DNA of 64,000 nucleotides. Source: an uncultured delta proteobacterium. Lineage in GTDB: Bacteria > Desulfobacterota > Desulfovibrionia > Desulfovibrionales > Desulfovibrionaceae. A program made the translations under genes and the position numbers. The notes under the pieces are model-generated. The model searched no databases. It was not told the DNA's origin and saw only the letters and a program-made list of their open reading frames with translations. The stretch lies in the NCBI GenBank assembly GCA_903843965.1, contig CAIMRY010000008.1:62001-126000 (forward strand), read 5' to 3'. Shown piece after piece: positions 1-9,048 of the stretch. Each line of letters starts with the position of its first letter. Position 1 is the first letter of the stretch.

Positions 1-10
1 TTTGCGCCAG

Positions 11-41
11 CCAAAAAAGAAGGCCGGGTCGCCCCGGCCTT
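11..41 (-). terminator. Rho-independent terminator of the M23 peptidase gene
   Basis: A perfect GC-rich inverted repeat (AAGGCCGGG / CCCCGGCCTT, 20-41) lies just past the stop codon of the minus-strand peptidase gene. On that strand it is followed by a T-run (complement of 13-18). This is a standard intrinsic terminator shape. Confidence 0.85.
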
Positions 42-45
42 GTCG

Positions 46-1371
46 TTAATGCTTGTTCAGGTGTTTCAAGATGTTGTCGCTAATCCAGTGCTCGTCCCAC
101 CATTCCATTGGGCTCACCTGCACGCCGCTGATCAGGATGCCGAAGTGCAGGTGGTCGCCGCCGGCCAGGCCCGTGGTGCCGGTTTTGCCGATGACCTGGC
201 CGCGTTTGACCTCCGCGCCCACGGCAACTTCCATGGAGTCCAGGTGCGAGTACAGGCTCTGCAAACCCAGGCCGTGGTCGATGATGACGCAGTTGCCGTA
301 GATGCCGAAGAACTCGGCGAAGACGACCTTGCCGTCGTTGGCGGCGGGCACGGGCGCATTGGCCACGCTGGCAAGATCCACGCCCAGGTGGGTCTGGTGG
401 TCGATCTTCGCGCCGTTGTAGTAGTAGTCGCGCTGGTCGCCAAAGCCTGCGCGGCCCGCCGCGTTGGGCAGCCGCAAAAACGGCCCGGCCCAAAGCGCGG
501 TGGGGGAGGTGTCCTGGCCGACGCGCAGCAGGGTGCTCTCGTTCTGCTTGCGCAGCTCGTTGTTCACCCGCTTGTAGATCTCAAGCGGCGAGGTCTCCTC
601 GGGATACAGGGCCGAGTACTGGCTCATCTTGTCGTTCAGGAAGCTGTCGGGAATGTTCAGTTTGTCGAACTTGAAGCGCTTGGGAACGGCGTAAATGTAC
701 AGGCTCTGGGTGGCCTCGTTGCCCGCCGGGTCGCGCGCGACGATGCGCGGCTTGAAGTTTGCGGGCTGCATCTCGTGGGGCATGGCGAAGAAGCAGAAGT
801 AGTCGCCGTTTTTTTGCAGGTAGGCCGGGAAGAAGTACGCGCCCACGGCCACACCCACGCGCAACAGGGGCTTGGACACGCTGAAGCTGACCACGCCCGC
901 TCCGCCCTGGTTCACGTTGTGCACGCCCTGGTTCACGGTGATGCGCGGCGGGGTCATGTCCAGGGTCAGCTTGCGCACCAGGCTGACCTTCCCGCGGCCG
1001 ATGTAGGACAAAAGCGAATAGGTGCGCACCACGATGGTCAGCTCAACGGGGCCTTCCTTGAAGCCGCCGTCGCGCGGGAGGCGGAAGACCTCGGTGTGCG
1101 CCAAGGGCTTGTCCTTGAAGGTGCGGTGCAGGACGTTCACGTTCTTGCCATCCTGGGACAGGGTGACGGAGAGGCTTTTGAGACCGATGTGCCTGGCCTT
1201 GAGCTCCACGGTGAAGTCCGTGTTGAAGGAGGCCACCTCGCCCTGGGGTTCGAGGCTTAAGGACGGTTGGCTGCCGTCGCGGATGAAGACGTAGATGCCC
1301 AGGCCGATGGCGGCCAGCAGGAACAGAATGAAAAAATTGCGCACAAAGGTGCCGGAACCTTTCTTGTCCAT
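46..1371 (-). CDS. M23 family (LytM-like) metallopeptidase, membrane-anchored
   Basis: This is a 441-residue protein with one N-terminal membrane segment (about residues 11-30) and a C-terminal peptidase_M23 domain. The zinc site is recognisable: THLGVDLAS supplies the first His and Asp, and GDHLHFGIL supplies the HxH motif. Such enzymes cut peptidoglycan cross-links or activate amidases from the periplasmic side. The long middle part, rich in beta-type sequence, is not recognised and may be Ig-like or a substrate arm. The start at Lys-rich MDKKGSG places the anchor directly at the N terminus. The gene is transcribed alone with a terminator behind it. The family is secure; the exact substrate is not. 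Confidence 0.9.
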   Translation of the reverse strand: MDKKGSGTFVRNFFILFLLAAIGLGIYVFIRDGSQPSLSLEPQGEVASFNTDFTVELKARHIGLKSLSVTLSQDGKNVNVLHRTFKDKPLAHTEVFRLPRDGGFKEGPVELTIVVRTYSLLSYIGRGKVSLVRKLTLDMTPPRITVNQGVHNVNQGGAGVVSFSVSKPLLRVGVAVGAYFFPAYLQKNGDYFCFFAMPHEMQPANFKPRIVARDPAGNEATQSLYIYAVPKRFKFDKLNIPDSFLNDKMSQYSALYPEETSPLEIYKRVNNELRKQNESTLLRVGQDTSPTALWAGPFLRLPNAAGRAGFGDQRDYYYNGAKIDHQTHLGVDLASVANAPVPAANDGKVVFAEFFGIYGNCVIIDHGLGLQSLYSHLDSMEVAVGAEVKRGQVIGKTGTTGLAGGDHLHFGILISGVQVSPMEWWDEHWISDNILKHLNKH

Positions 1372-1429
1372 GTGGCATGACCTCGCTCACGGAGACGGGC
1401 GGACCCGTACAGCGGAATGGAATTGATGT

Positions 1430-1876
1430 TCAGGGCTTGGCGGCGGCGCTGGCCTGATCCATGGCTTCCAGAAGCTGGATGGTGAGCTGCAGGAAGTCGG
1501 CCTCGGTGACGATGCCCACCAGCTTGCCGTTGTCCACCACCGGCAGGCAGCCGTATTTGTTGTGGTAGAGGATGTTGGCGGCCTCTTTCACCGTGTCCTC
1601 GGGGGAAACGGTGCGTACGTCGGTGCGCATGATCTCCTGCAGGGGGATGCCCGCGTCGATCTCGTTCTGGGTGGCCTGATCGATGTCGGCCAGATGTGAG
1701 ATGGTGTTGGCCAGCACGTCGCGGTTGGTGATGAGCCCCCGGAAGATGTTGCTGCCCGTGGTGATTGGCACGTGGCGGATGCGTTTCTGGTCCATGAGCA
1801 CCCGGGCGCTCTGGAGGGTGTCTGTCTCCCGCAGGGAATAGACCGGGCTGGTCATGAGCTCGCTGATCTTGAACAT
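1430..1876 (-). CDS. Tandem CBS-domain protein
   Basis: The 148-residue protein consists almost only of two CBS motifs: MTSPVYSLRETDTLQSA to TNRDVLA (about 8-57) and MRTDVRTVSPEDTVKEA to VTEADFLQ (about 83-131). A CBS pair (Bateman module) binds adenine nucleotides such as AMP or ATP and acts as a sensor. No enzyme or channel domain is attached, so it must regulate a partner in trans, and that partner is not visible here. A strong ribosome site (GGAGGA, complement of 1881-1886) precedes the ATG. The function is unknown beyond ligand sensing. Confidence 0.88.
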   Translation of the reverse strand: MFKISELMTSPVYSLRETDTLQSARVLMDQKRIRHVPITTGSNIFRGLITNRDVLANTISHLADIDQATQNEIDAGIPLQEIMRTDVRTVSPEDTVKEAANILYHNKYGCLPVVDNGKLVGIVTEADFLQLTIQLLEAMDQASAAAKP

Positions 1877-1930
1877 GGGCGTTCCTCCAGGTTGGCCTGC
1901 TCGGCCGATGCCGCTTGGCGCTGGCAGTGA

Positions 1931-1959
1931 TATTTTTCAGGAAAGCCTTGTCCTGTCAA
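1931..1959 (-). promoter_or_regulatory. Candidate sigma-70 promoter for the CBS-domain gene
   Basis: On the minus strand a perfect -35 TTGACA (complement of 1954-1959) is followed after 17-19 bases by an A/T-rich -10 region (AAAATATC, about 1930-1937). It lies about 55 bases upstream of the CBS-domain start codon. The -10 match is weak. Confidence 0.45.
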
Positions 1960-2053
1960 GGGAGGCGACAAAGGCGCGAGTTGACTTGGGCGTGGAAAAA
2001 TGCTCAGCAGCTGTGCACAAACAAGTACACGGGCGCAGCAGGGAGAAGGGCGT

Positions 2054-2698
2054 ATGCGGGTTGATCCACGAAGAATGCGCGAGCGCATGGTGGACGAGCA
2101 GATCGTTGCGCGCGGCATCACCGATGCGCGCGTCATAAGCGTCATGCGCGAGCTGCCCCGGCATCTTTTCGTGGAGGAGGCCATGGCCAAGCAGGCCTAC
2201 AAGGACAACCCCCTGCCCATTGGCGAGGGCCAGACCATCTCCCAGCCGTACATCGTGGCGCTGATGACCGAACTCTTGCAGGTGGAGCCGGGCATGAAGG
2301 TGCTTGAGATCGGCACCGGCTCCGGCTACCAGGCCGCTGTGCTGGCCAAACTCGGGGCCGACGTGCATACGGTGGAGCGCATCCCCAAACTGTGCGAGAG
2401 CGCCCGCGACAGACTTCGGGCCATGGGGCTGTTCAACGTGCACGTCAAACTCGACGACGGCACCCTGGGCTGGCCGAGCATCGCGCCCTTTGACCGCATC
2501 CTGGTCACGGCCGGCGGGCCGGAGGTGCCGCCGCCCCTGGTCGACCAGCTGGCCGAGGGCGGGCGGCTGGTTCTGCCCGTTGGGCCCACGCACAGGCTGC
2601 AAAGCCTGCTGTTGATCGAGAAGAAGGGCGGCCAGGTGCAGCGCCGCGAGGTCTGCGGGGTGCAGTTTGTGGACCTGGTGGGCGCACATGGCTGGTAA
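2054..2698 (+). CDS. pcm: Protein-L-isoaspartate O-methyltransferase
   Basis: The enzyme transfers a methyl group from S-adenosylmethionine to isoaspartyl residues in damaged proteins and so starts their repair in the cytosol. The SAM-binding loop [15 protein letters not shown] is clear, as are the family segments RHLFVEE near the N terminus and the post-I region DGTLGW with [10 protein letters not shown] place the start at ATG 2054 ([11 protein letters not shown]), behind GGGAGAAGGG. An upstream ATG at 2000 would add 18 unconserved-looking residues. The resulting 214 aa match the usual family length. The gene is divergent from the CBS-domain gene. Confidence 0.93.
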   Translation: MRVDPRRMRERMVDEQIVARGITDARVISVMRELPRHLFVEEAMAKQAYKDNPLPIGEGQTISQPYIVALMTELLQVEPGMKVLEIGTGSGYQAAVLAKLGADVHTVERIPKLCESARDRLRAMGLFNVHVKLDDGTLGWPSIAPFDRILVTAGGPEVPPPLVDQLAEGGRLVLPVGPTHRLQSLLLIEKKGGQVQRREVCGVQFVDLVGAHGW

Positions 2699-2699
2699 A

Positions 2700-2718
2700 C
2701 GCTCACTGATGGTGAGCG
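2700..2718 (+). terminator. Hairpin after pcm, possible terminator
   Basis: A perfect 7-bp inverted repeat (CGCTCAC, loop TGATG, GTGAGCG) begins two bases after the pcm stop codon. There is no T-run behind it, so termination is uncertain. It could instead protect the 3' end. Confidence 0.35.
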
Positions 2719-2828
2719 CCCAGAGCCTGCGGGAGCGCCTGCCTCGCGGCGATTTACACGGGCCGCGAAATCAGCCATAGTTGTTTTTTTGAATTGGCCC
2801 AAGAGGCCAAACCCTCATTTTTTGGAGT

Positions 2829-3719
2829 ATGCCCGTGAGTTTGTGCAGCGGTGGTTCCTCTTCCCCTGACGTCGGCTCCGGCAACGCCAAGATCGCGTTG
2901 CAGGACCAGCGTATAATCAAGGCCTTGGAGCGCATCCGCTACAAGCTTTTCGTCATGAGCGGCAAGGGCGGCGTGGGCAAGAGCTCGATCTCCGTCAATA
3001 TCGCTGCGGCCCTGGCCAAGAGGGGCTTCAAGGTCGGGCTCATGGACGTGGACATCCACGGCCCCAGCGTGCCGCGCCTGCTCGGCCTCACCGGCCAGCT
3101 GGAGACCGATCTGTTCGGCCAGATCAAGCCCAAGCGCTACAACGAGAACCTGCATGTGGTGTCCATGGAGTCCTTGCTGCTCGACCCGGACCAGGCCGTG
3201 CTCTGGCGCGGGCCCATGAAGACCTCGGCCATCCGGCAGTTCATCTCCGACGTGCAGTGGGGCGAGCTGGACTTTCTGGTGGTGGACTCGCCCCCGGGCA
3301 CCGGCGACGAGCCCATGACCGTGCTCAAGCTCATCCCCGAGGCCCTGGCCGTGGTGGTCACCACCCCGCAGGAGGTCTCCCTGGCCGATGTGCGCAAGGC
3401 CATCAACTTTCTGCAATACGCCCAGGCCAACATCCTTGGCGTGGTGGAGAACATGAGCGGGCTGGCCTGCCCGCATTGCGGCAAGGCCATCGACCTGTTC
3501 AAGAAGGGCGGCGGCAAGGCCCTGGCCGAGCAGTACGGCCTGGAGTTCCTGGGGGCCATTCCCCTCGACCCCGCCAGCGTGGTGGCCGGCGACCTGGGCA
3601 CGCCCGTGGTCCTGCTTCAGGCCGCAAGCCCGGCCAAGGACGCGCTGCTGGCCCTGGGCGACCGCGTGGCCGAGGCCGCGCAGAACAGCCTTGAAGCCGC
3701 CTCCACCGTGCACCGCTAG
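2829..3719 (+). CDS. mrp: Mrp/NBP35 family Fe-S cluster carrier ATPase
   Basis: This is a P-loop protein of the ApbC/Nbp35 type that binds and hands over iron-sulfur clusters. The deviant Walker A motif MSGKGGVGKSS starts near residue 43. DVDIHGPSVPRLLG is the family's switch region, and FLVVDSPPGTGDEP carries Walker B. CPHCGK (near residue 218) supplies the CxxC that bridges a [4Fe-4S] cluster in the dimer. The N-terminal DUF59 domain present in some homologues is missing and is replaced by about 35 Ser/Gly-rich residues. At 296 aa it is the usual short form. It stands just upstream of pgsA, perhaps co-transcribed with it. Confidence 0.94.
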   Translation: MPVSLCSGGSSSPDVGSGNAKIALQDQRIIKALERIRYKLFVMSGKGGVGKSSISVNIAAALAKRGFKVGLMDVDIHGPSVPRLLGLTGQLETDLFGQIKPKRYNENLHVVSMESLLLDPDQAVLWRGPMKTSAIRQFISDVQWGELDFLVVDSPPGTGDEPMTVLKLIPEALAVVVTTPQEVSLADVRKAINFLQYAQANILGVVENMSGLACPHCGKAIDLFKKGGGKALAEQYGLEFLGAIPLDPASVVAGDLGTPVVLLQAASPAKDALLALGDRVAEAAQNSLEAASTVHR

Positions 3720-3738
3720 GAACCAGGGGGAGCCGCGC

Positions 3739-4299
3739 GTGAACCTGAACCTGGCCAACATGCTGACCATGACCCGCGTGTTCGCGGTGCCGGTCATCGT
3801 GGTCCTCTTGGGCATTGAGCATGCGCATCAGGCCTTCATCTGGCCCTACCTCGCCGCAGGCGTGTTCGTGCTGGCCTCGCTTACGGACATGGCCGACGGG
3901 TACGTGGCCCGGCGCCAGAACCTGATCACCAACCTGGGCAAGTTTCTGGACCCCCTGGCCGACAAGCTGCTCATCGGCTCGGCCCTGATCATGCTTGTGG
4001 ATCTGGGCTGGATTCCGGGCTGGATCGTCGTGGTCATCGTCTGCCGCGAACTGGCCGTCACCGGCATGCGCGGCGTTGCGGCGGACAGGGGCGTGGTCAT
4101 CGCGGCGGACTCGCTGGGCAAACTCAAGACCATCAGCCAGACCTTCGCCCTGGCGCCGCTTTTGGCCCACTACCCGATCTTCGGGTTCGACCCGCATCCG
4201 CTGGGCATGGTCCTCTTGTATGTGGCTCTAGCTCTTACTGTTTTTTCCGGTGGAAATTATCTGTACAATTTCTATAAAAATTGGTTACAACTTGAATGA
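3739..4299 (+). CDS. pgsA: CDP-diacylglycerol-glycerol-3-phosphate 3-phosphatidyltransferase
   Basis: This inner-membrane enzyme makes phosphatidylglycerol phosphate, the committed step to phosphatidylglycerol and cardiolipin. The CDP-alcohol phosphotransferase signature D-x2-DG-x2-AR-x8-G-x3-D-x3-D is complete, running from DMADGYVARR to GKFLDPLADK (about residues 50-76). Several hydrophobic membrane segments surround it. I use the GTG start at 3739, behind AGGGGGA at 3725-3731, which gives 186 aa starting VNLNLANMLTMTR, as the family does. The longer frame from 3691 overlaps the mrp end and adds no conserved sequence. Confidence 0.94.
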   Translation: MNLNLANMLTMTRVFAVPVIVVLLGIEHAHQAFIWPYLAAGVFVLASLTDMADGYVARRQNLITNLGKFLDPLADKLLIGSALIMLVDLGWIPGWIVVVIVCRELAVTGMRGVAADRGVVIAADSLGKLKTISQTFALAPLLAHYPIFGFDPHPLGMVLLYVALALTVFSGGNYLYNFYKNWLQLE

Positions 4300-4342
4300 A
4301 CAAACACTCGCGCACGGTTAGAGAACTTTCATGGAGAGCGGA

Positions 4343-4618
4343 ATGAGAAGGGCGTCCAGCAGCCATCTGGCACGCATATCCAATTGCCTGCAGACCATCC
4401 TGGAGCTTGAGCCCGAGCTGGAGAAGATCGAGCTCGGCAAAAGCCTCCTGGAGGAGTTCTCTGTGCTCAAGGACTTTTTGCAGAAGATCGACACCGTGTC
4501 CTTGTGCGAAGACGACGTGGAGCGCGTGGAGACCGCGACCTCCAATTTCCTTGATGAGCTGCGCGGGCCACTAGCCCAGATACGCCCAGGGCGGTTTGGT
4601 TCGCTGCGTTTGCAGTGA
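4343..4618 (+). CDS. Small protein of unknown function
   Basis: I do not recognise this 91-residue protein. It is Leu/Glu-rich and probably helical (for example LELEPELEKIELGKSLLEE), with no signal peptide or membrane segment. The start at ATG 4343 has GGAG six bases upstream. ATG 4331, in the same frame, is an alternative that would add four residues. It sits 9 bases ahead of the FtsB/DivIC-like gene and reads the same way, so it is probably in the same transcript. An association with division or with the membrane is possible only by context. Confidence 0.75.
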   Translation: MRRASSSHLARISNCLQTILELEPELEKIELGKSLLEEFSVLKDFLQKIDTVSLCEDDVERVETATSNFLDELRGPLAQIRPGRFGSLRLQ

Positions 4619-4627
4619 GGAGCGCTG

Positions 4628-4948
4628 ATGGCCCGGCGCATCCTTCTTGGCATACTGATCTTTGTGAACATCGTTCTGTTGTTTCGCCTTTTTTGGACCG
4701 AGCACGGGCTCTTCGCCTACCTGAACATGCGCAAGCACCAGGTGAAGCTGCAGAACCAACTACAGGAAGTGGACGCCAGGAGCCTGGACCTCAGCAGAGA
4801 GATCCGCAGGCTGAAAAGCGACCGCAACTACCAGGAGATGGTCATCCGCGAGCGCATGAATTACGTGAAGGAAAACGAGGTGCTCTACATCTTCTCCGGA
4901 AAGGTCGACGTACCCCAGGGGGCCGAAGGCGATGAGAAGAAAGATTGA
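4628..4948 (+). CDS. Septum formation initiator family protein (FtsB/DivIC-like)
   Basis: The 106-residue protein has a very short cytoplasmic N terminus, one membrane helix (about residues 5-22) and a periplasmic coiled coil with heptad-like Leu spacing (about 33-68). It ends with the family feature ERMNYVKENEVLYIF. FtsB/DivIC proteins join FtsL and FtsQ in the division complex and control septal peptidoglycan synthesis. Size, topology and the C-terminal segment all fit. The last 17 bases overlap the next gene, indicating translational coupling. Confidence 0.85.
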   Translation: MARRILLGILIFVNIVLLFRLFWTEHGLFAYLNMRKHQVKLQNQLQEVDARSLDLSREIRRLKSDRNYQEMVIRERMNYVKENEVLYIFSGKVDVPQGAEGDEKKD

Positions 4949-5774
4949 ATGGTACCAAGAGGTTCTGGCGCTGGAGCCTGGCTCGCGGATATTTTTTCCG
5001 CTGGCCAAGCTCTTTGTCGAATTCGGACAGCTTGAAGACGCCGCCAAGACCCTGCGCCAGGGCCTGGACCGGCACCCGGACACCGTGGAGGCGCGTCTGC
5101 TGCTCATCCAGGTGCTGACCAAGCTGGAGCGCCAGGAAGAAGCCCAGGAACAGCTGGCCGCCGTGGTCAAGCCGCTGGAGCGCTACCCGGCCTTCTGGTC
5201 CCTCTGGGCGCAGCAAAAGGCCGGGCAGGACCGCGACTTTGCTGTGTTCCTCATGCTTGTGGCCTCGCATTTCACCGGCAAGCCCATCAAGTGGACGGAT
5301 GTCGTCATCGAGGGCCTGAACTCCCTCTCCGACCGGCTCATCGGCCCGCAGCAAGTCCAGGCCCGCAGGCCAAAACACCAGGCCGCGCCCGAGTTCCCGG
5401 CGCCGCCCCTGGATGAGGTCCTGGCCGAGCCGCCCCTGGAGGAATCCGCCTACACAAGCCCGATGCCCGTGGCGGGCAGCTTCCGCACGCGCACCATGGC
5501 CGAGTTGTTGGCCTCGCAGGGCGACTACAACGGCGCGCTCGGCATCTACCGCGATCTCTGGGGACGCGCCCTGGACGAGCGGGAGAAGGCCGACCTGTCC
5601 TCGCGCATCCGCACCCTGGAGGACGGCCTGTCCAAGGCTCCGGAGCCGGTCATCGACTCCAAGCCGGAGTATCTGGACGATCCCTTTGGCAAGCACGCCA
5701 AAAACCGCCTCATGAGCACCCTGGAAGCCCTGGCCTCACGGCTTGAGTCGCGGGTCCAAGCCAGAACCAAATGA
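4932..5774 (+). CDS. TPR-repeat protein
   Basis: This 280-residue protein has TPR-like helices at the N terminus (WYQEVLALEPGSRIFFPLAK and the following repeat with GLDRHPDTVEARLLL, about 6-70). It also has a late TPR-like unit (ELLASQGDYNGALGIYRDLW, about 195-215), and the two are joined by a Pro-rich linker. No signal peptide is seen, so it is likely a cytosolic scaffold. It overlaps the FtsB/DivIC-like gene and runs close to the lipoprotein gene behind it. The operon setting hints at an envelope or division role, but the partner is unknown. Confidence 0.8.
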   Translation: MRRKIEWYQEVLALEPGSRIFFPLAKLFVEFGQLEDAAKTLRQGLDRHPDTVEARLLLIQVLTKLERQEEAQEQLAAVVKPLERYPAFWSLWAQQKAGQDRDFAVFLMLVASHFTGKPIKWTDVVIEGLNSLSDRLIGPQQVQARRPKHQAAPEFPAPPLDEVLAEPPLEESAYTSPMPVAGSFRTRTMAELLASQGDYNGALGIYRDLWGRALDEREKADLSSRIRTLEDGLSKAPEPVIDSKPEYLDDPFGKHAKNRLMSTLEALASRLESRVQARTK

Positions 5775-5787
5775 CCAGAGGTTTCAA

Positions 5788-6669
5788 TTGACCACTCGTT
5801 CCCGTCACCAGTCCGGCTCCCATGTGGTTTCCGGCAGGCGTTTTGTCGCCCTCCTCGTCCTCATGGCGTCTTTTGCGGTTACAGCCTGCGGCGCCCTCGG
5901 CCCCAGCTGGGACGACAGCAAACGCGTGGTGAAGACCACCGTGCTCGGCACCCGCGACTACATCAATCCGAACCCGAAGATCGACGTGAACCGCTACAGC
6001 TGGGAGAATCCCAACCAGGAAAAGCTGGCCCTGCTGTTCTCGCCCGTGGACGCCAAGGTCATGGAGCTCATGCGCTACGTCACCAGCCAGGACTTTCGCC
6101 CCAACGACGCCTGGATGAGCTACCTCATGACGCGCTTCAACTGGATCGACGGCGTGCTCGTCGCCGACGCCAATGGAGACATCCTGGAGCGCCGTCCGCC
6201 CGTGCCCGTGAAGCGTTTCAGCGAGCCGCTGATCTTCGAGTCCATCTGGCGCGACACCCTGGTCAAGACCGTGGTCGACTACACCACGCTGGGCCCGGAG
6301 GTCTATTTCGGCATGCCGAACTTCGAGGGCACCGAGTTTGTGGGCCTGCACGTGGTCAGCTTTGACCCGCGCGTGCTGTTCACCTTCTGCCCCGCGCCCG
6401 AGCAGCTGCTCATCATCGACCCCCGCGCCCACAAGATCTGGGCCGCAGGAACCGTGCCGCCGCCGGAAGACGAGGCCCTGACCGCCATCGCCTGGGACAC
6501 GGTGCTGCTGGAGAAGAGCCAGGGCACTGTGGACGCCGCCGGGAAGCAGTTCACCTGGCTGGCCCGCTACATCGGGCGCGACCGCTTCATCTACGCTACC
6601 GAAAGCGCCAACGCCTCATATGAGGACAAGGGCCTGCAGCTGATCCCGTTCTTCGGCTCATCCAAGTAG
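5788..6669 (+). CDS. Lipoprotein of unknown function
   Basis: The N terminus has a positively charged start, a hydrophobic stretch and the lipobox VTAC (lipidated Cys near residue 34), so this is an exported lipoprotein. The mature part of about 260 residues contains a segment reminiscent of sensor (cache-like) folds (FNWIDGVLVADANGDIL), but the match is too weak to name. I choose TTG 5788 as the start because AGAGG lies seven bases upstream. An earlier TTG at 5743 lies inside the TPR gene. The gene precedes fbp in the same direction. Confidence 0.75.
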   Translation: MTTRSRHQSGSHVVSGRRFVALLVLMASFAVTACGALGPSWDDSKRVVKTTVLGTRDYINPNPKIDVNRYSWENPNQEKLALLFSPVDAKVMELMRYVTSQDFRPNDAWMSYLMTRFNWIDGVLVADANGDILERRPPVPVKRFSEPLIFESIWRDTLVKTVVDYTTLGPEVYFGMPNFEGTEFVGLHVVSFDPRVLFTFCPAPEQLLIIDPRAHKIWAAGTVPPPEDEALTAIAWDTVLLEKSQGTVDAAGKQFTWLARYIGRDRFIYATESANASYEDKGLQLIPFFGSSK

Positions 6670-6715
6670 CGCATCCCACCGCGCCTGAACCCCTCGCAAC
6701 GCGGAGGAACCGACC

Positions 6716-7744
6716 ATGTCCCAGCAGATCACCGTCACCGAGCACCTGCTGCTGCACCAGAAGCACGTGCCCATGGCCACGGGCCGCTTCACCCGCCTGT
6801 TCAACGAGCTCATACTCTCGGCCAAGATCATCACGCGCGAGGTCAGCAAGGCCGGGCTGGTGGACGTTCTCGGCTTCACCGGCGAGATCAACGTCCAGGG
6901 CGAAGAGGTCAAGAAGCTCGACGAGTTCGCCAACCGCGTGCTCATCCACCGCCTTTCGCGTTGCGGCGCGCTGTGCGCCATGGCCTCTGAGGAGAACGCC
7001 GACATCATCGAGATCCCCGACGGCCTGCCCACGGGCGACTACTTCGTCGTCTTCGACCCGCTGGACGGGTCCTCAAACATCGACGCCAACGTCAGCATCG
7101 GCACCATCTTCTCCATTTACCGCCGCAAGAGCCCCAGCGACACCCAGCTCATGAGCACGGACATCCTGCAAAAGGGCTCGGACCAGGTGGCCGCTGGCTA
7201 CATCATCTATGGCTCCTCGACCATGATGGTCTACACCACCGGCGACGGGGTCAACGGCTTCACGCTGGACCCCAGCGTGGGCGAGTTTCTGCTCTCGCAC
7301 CCGAACATCCGCATCCCGGAGCAGGGCAAGATCTACTCGGTGAACGAGGGCTATTACCACTACTGGGACAAGCCGACCCTGGACGTGCTGGCGCACTTCA
7401 AATCCGCCGGGGTGCCGCGCCGCAAACCCTACAGCCTGCGTTACATCGGCTCGCTTGTCAGCGACTTCCACCGCAACCTGATCTACGGCGGCATCTTCCT
7501 GTACCCGGCCGACAACCGCGATCCGAGCAAGCCCGGCGGCAAGCTGCGGCTCATGTGCGAGGCCGCGCCCATGGCCTTCATCGTGGAGCAGGCCGGAGGC
7601 CTGGCCATCGACGGAACGCGCCGCATCCTGGACATCACCCCGGACCACCTGCACCAGCGCGTGCCCCTGTTCGTGGGTTCAAAGAACGACGTGGAGCAGG
7701 TGCAGGACATCTACACCAAGGCCGCCCAGGCCCCCCAGGAGTAG
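6716..7744 (+). CDS. fbp: Fructose-1,6-bisphosphatase class I
   Basis: The enzyme hydrolyses fructose-1,6-bisphosphate to fructose-6-phosphate in gluconeogenesis. The class I metal and phosphate site is present as [20 protein letters not shown] (near residues 115-135). The C-terminal sugar-phosphate region includes [13 protein letters not shown] and GGIFLYPAD. At 342 aa it is the usual length. A good ribosome site (GCGGAGGAACC) precedes ATG 6716. Its product feeds sugar phosphates toward cell-wall and LPS precursors. Only seven bases separate it from tsaD. Confidence 0.96.
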   Translation: MSQQITVTEHLLLHQKHVPMATGRFTRLFNELILSAKIITREVSKAGLVDVLGFTGEINVQGEEVKKLDEFANRVLIHRLSRCGALCAMASEENADIIEIPDGLPTGDYFVVFDPLDGSSNIDANVSIGTIFSIYRRKSPSDTQLMSTDILQKGSDQVAAGYIIYGSSTMMVYTTGDGVNGFTLDPSVGEFLLSHPNIRIPEQGKIYSVNEGYYHYWDKPTLDVLAHFKSAGVPRRKPYSLRYIGSLVSDFHRNLIYGGIFLYPADNRDPSKPGGKLRLMCEAAPMAFIVEQAGGLAIDGTRRILDITPDHLHQRVPLFVGSKNDVEQVQDIYTKAAQAPQE

Positions 7745-7751
7745 CCGCGCC

Positions 7752-8933
7752 ATGCTCGTGCTGGGTGTCGAGACCTCCTGCGACGAGACCGGGCTCGCCC
7801 TGGTGCGCGACGGCGCGCTCGTGGCCGAGGTTCTGGCCTCCCAAACCGACATGCACGCCGTTTTCGGCGGGGTCGTGCCAGAAATCGCCTCGCGCGAGCA
7901 CCTGCGCATGCTGCCCCTGCTTTTGCCGCGCCTGCTGGCCCAGGCCAGTGTAGCCATCCCGGACATCGGCATCCCGGACATCGACGCCGTGGCCGTGGCG
8001 CGCGGGCCCGGACTGCTGGGCGCGCTGCTGGTGGGCCTGTCCTTTGCCAAGGGCCTGTGCCTGGCCACGGGGGCAAAGCTCATCGGCGTGAACCACCTGC
8101 ACGCGCACCTGCTGGCCCCAGGGCTTGAATCCGAGCTGGGCTACCCGGCGCTGGGCCTGCTGGTCTCCGGCGGGCACACGCACTTGTACCGCATGGACGG
8201 CCCGCTCGCGTTTAAGCTGCTCGGCCGCACCCTGGACGACGCGGCGGGCGAGGCCTTTGACAAGGTGGCCAAGCTTCTCAACCTGCCCTATCCCGGCGGG
8301 CGCTACCTGGACGAGCTGGCCCAGGGCGTAGAGCCCGATACGCGCCTGTTTCCGCGTGCGTACATCCACAACGACAACCTGGACTTCAGCTTCAGCGGGC
8401 TCAAGACCGCCGTGGCCGAGGAGCTGGGCAGGCGCCCGCACCTGACCCTGGCGGCCATGCCCAGCGCCGACGAACTGCGCGAGCGCGGGGCCCTGGCCCT
8501 GACCGCGCACCCGGACGAGCTGGCCATGATCGCGGCCTCCTTCAACTGGGCCGTGGCCGAAACCCTGCGCATCAAGGCCGAACGGGCGCTCGACCGCGAG
8601 TTTGACCGTGAGCCGAGGCTGCGGGGCCTCGTGGTGGCGGGCGGGGTCGCGGCCAACAGCTTTGTGCGCCAGGCCTTGGCGCGCCTGGCCAAGGACCGGG
8701 GGCTGGCGCTGCATCTGCCCAGCCTGGCCCTGTGCACGGACAACGCGGCCATGATCGCCCATGCCGGGTGGCTGGCCCTGCGCGCCGGGTGCCGCCACGG
8801 GCTGGACCTGGAGTCCGTGCCGCGCGGCCGTGCCGTGCCCCAGGACTGGGTCTGCGTCGGGGCCAATGAAATAGGGGCCGGGGCGATCGGGGCCGAGCCC
8901 CTGGCGGCCTGCTGTTTGCCGCATCCGGCTTGA
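7752..8933 (+). CDS. tsaD: tRNA N6-adenosine threonylcarbamoyltransferase
   Basis: TsaD transfers the threonylcarbamoyl group to A37 of tRNAs that read ANN codons, together with TsaB and TsaE. Family marks are GVETSCDETGLAL at the N terminus, NHLHAHLLA (metal-binding His pair, near residue 115), LLVSGGHTHLYR, DDAAGEAFDKVAKLL, DFSFSGLKTA and VVAGGVAANSFVR. At 393 aa it is somewhat longer than the common 340-350 because of an insert near 235-250 and an alanine-rich tail. Its stop codon overlaps a strong -35 box for trxA. Confidence 0.95.
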   Translation: MLVLGVETSCDETGLALVRDGALVAEVLASQTDMHAVFGGVVPEIASREHLRMLPLLLPRLLAQASVAIPDIGIPDIDAVAVARGPGLLGALLVGLSFAKGLCLATGAKLIGVNHLHAHLLAPGLESELGYPALGLLVSGGHTHLYRMDGPLAFKLLGRTLDDAAGEAFDKVAKLLNLPYPGGRYLDELAQGVEPDTRLFPRAYIHNDNLDFSFSGLKTAVAEELGRRPHLTLAAMPSADELRERGALALTAHPDELAMIAASFNWAVAETLRIKAERALDREFDREPRLRGLVVAGGVAANSFVRQALARLAKDRGLALHLPSLALCTDNAAMIAHAGWLALRAGCRHGLDLESVPRGRAVPQDWVCVGANEIGAGAIGAEPLAACCLPHPA

Positions 8934-8958
8934 CAGAACAGGTCGGGGCAACTAGATT
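8930..8958 (+). promoter_or_regulatory. Sigma-70 type promoter for trxA
   Basis: A perfect -35 TTGACA (8930-8935) and a -10 TAGATT (8953-8958, four of six matches) are separated by exactly 17 bases. They lie about 90 bases before the trxA start. The -35 box covers the tsaD stop codon. Confidence 0.65.
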
Positions 8959-9048
8959 TGCTAAGCTGTGGCGCGGTGATTCCAGCAAGAAGCGCTGAAC
9001 GGCCCGCCATGCCAGAAATTTTAAAAGAGTGAGCACAAAGGAGATCAT

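Noticed and set aside
40-1260. Plus-strand open frame of about 400 codons over the M23 gene
   Set aside because: It is Val/His/Gly-rich without any motif and lies antisense to a clear metallopeptidase; such frames recur opposite most genes here because of the GC bias at third positions.
5743-5787. Earlier TTG start for the lipoprotein
   Set aside because: It lies within the TPR gene without a ribosome site. TTG 5788 has AGAGG at a good distance and gives a better signal peptide.
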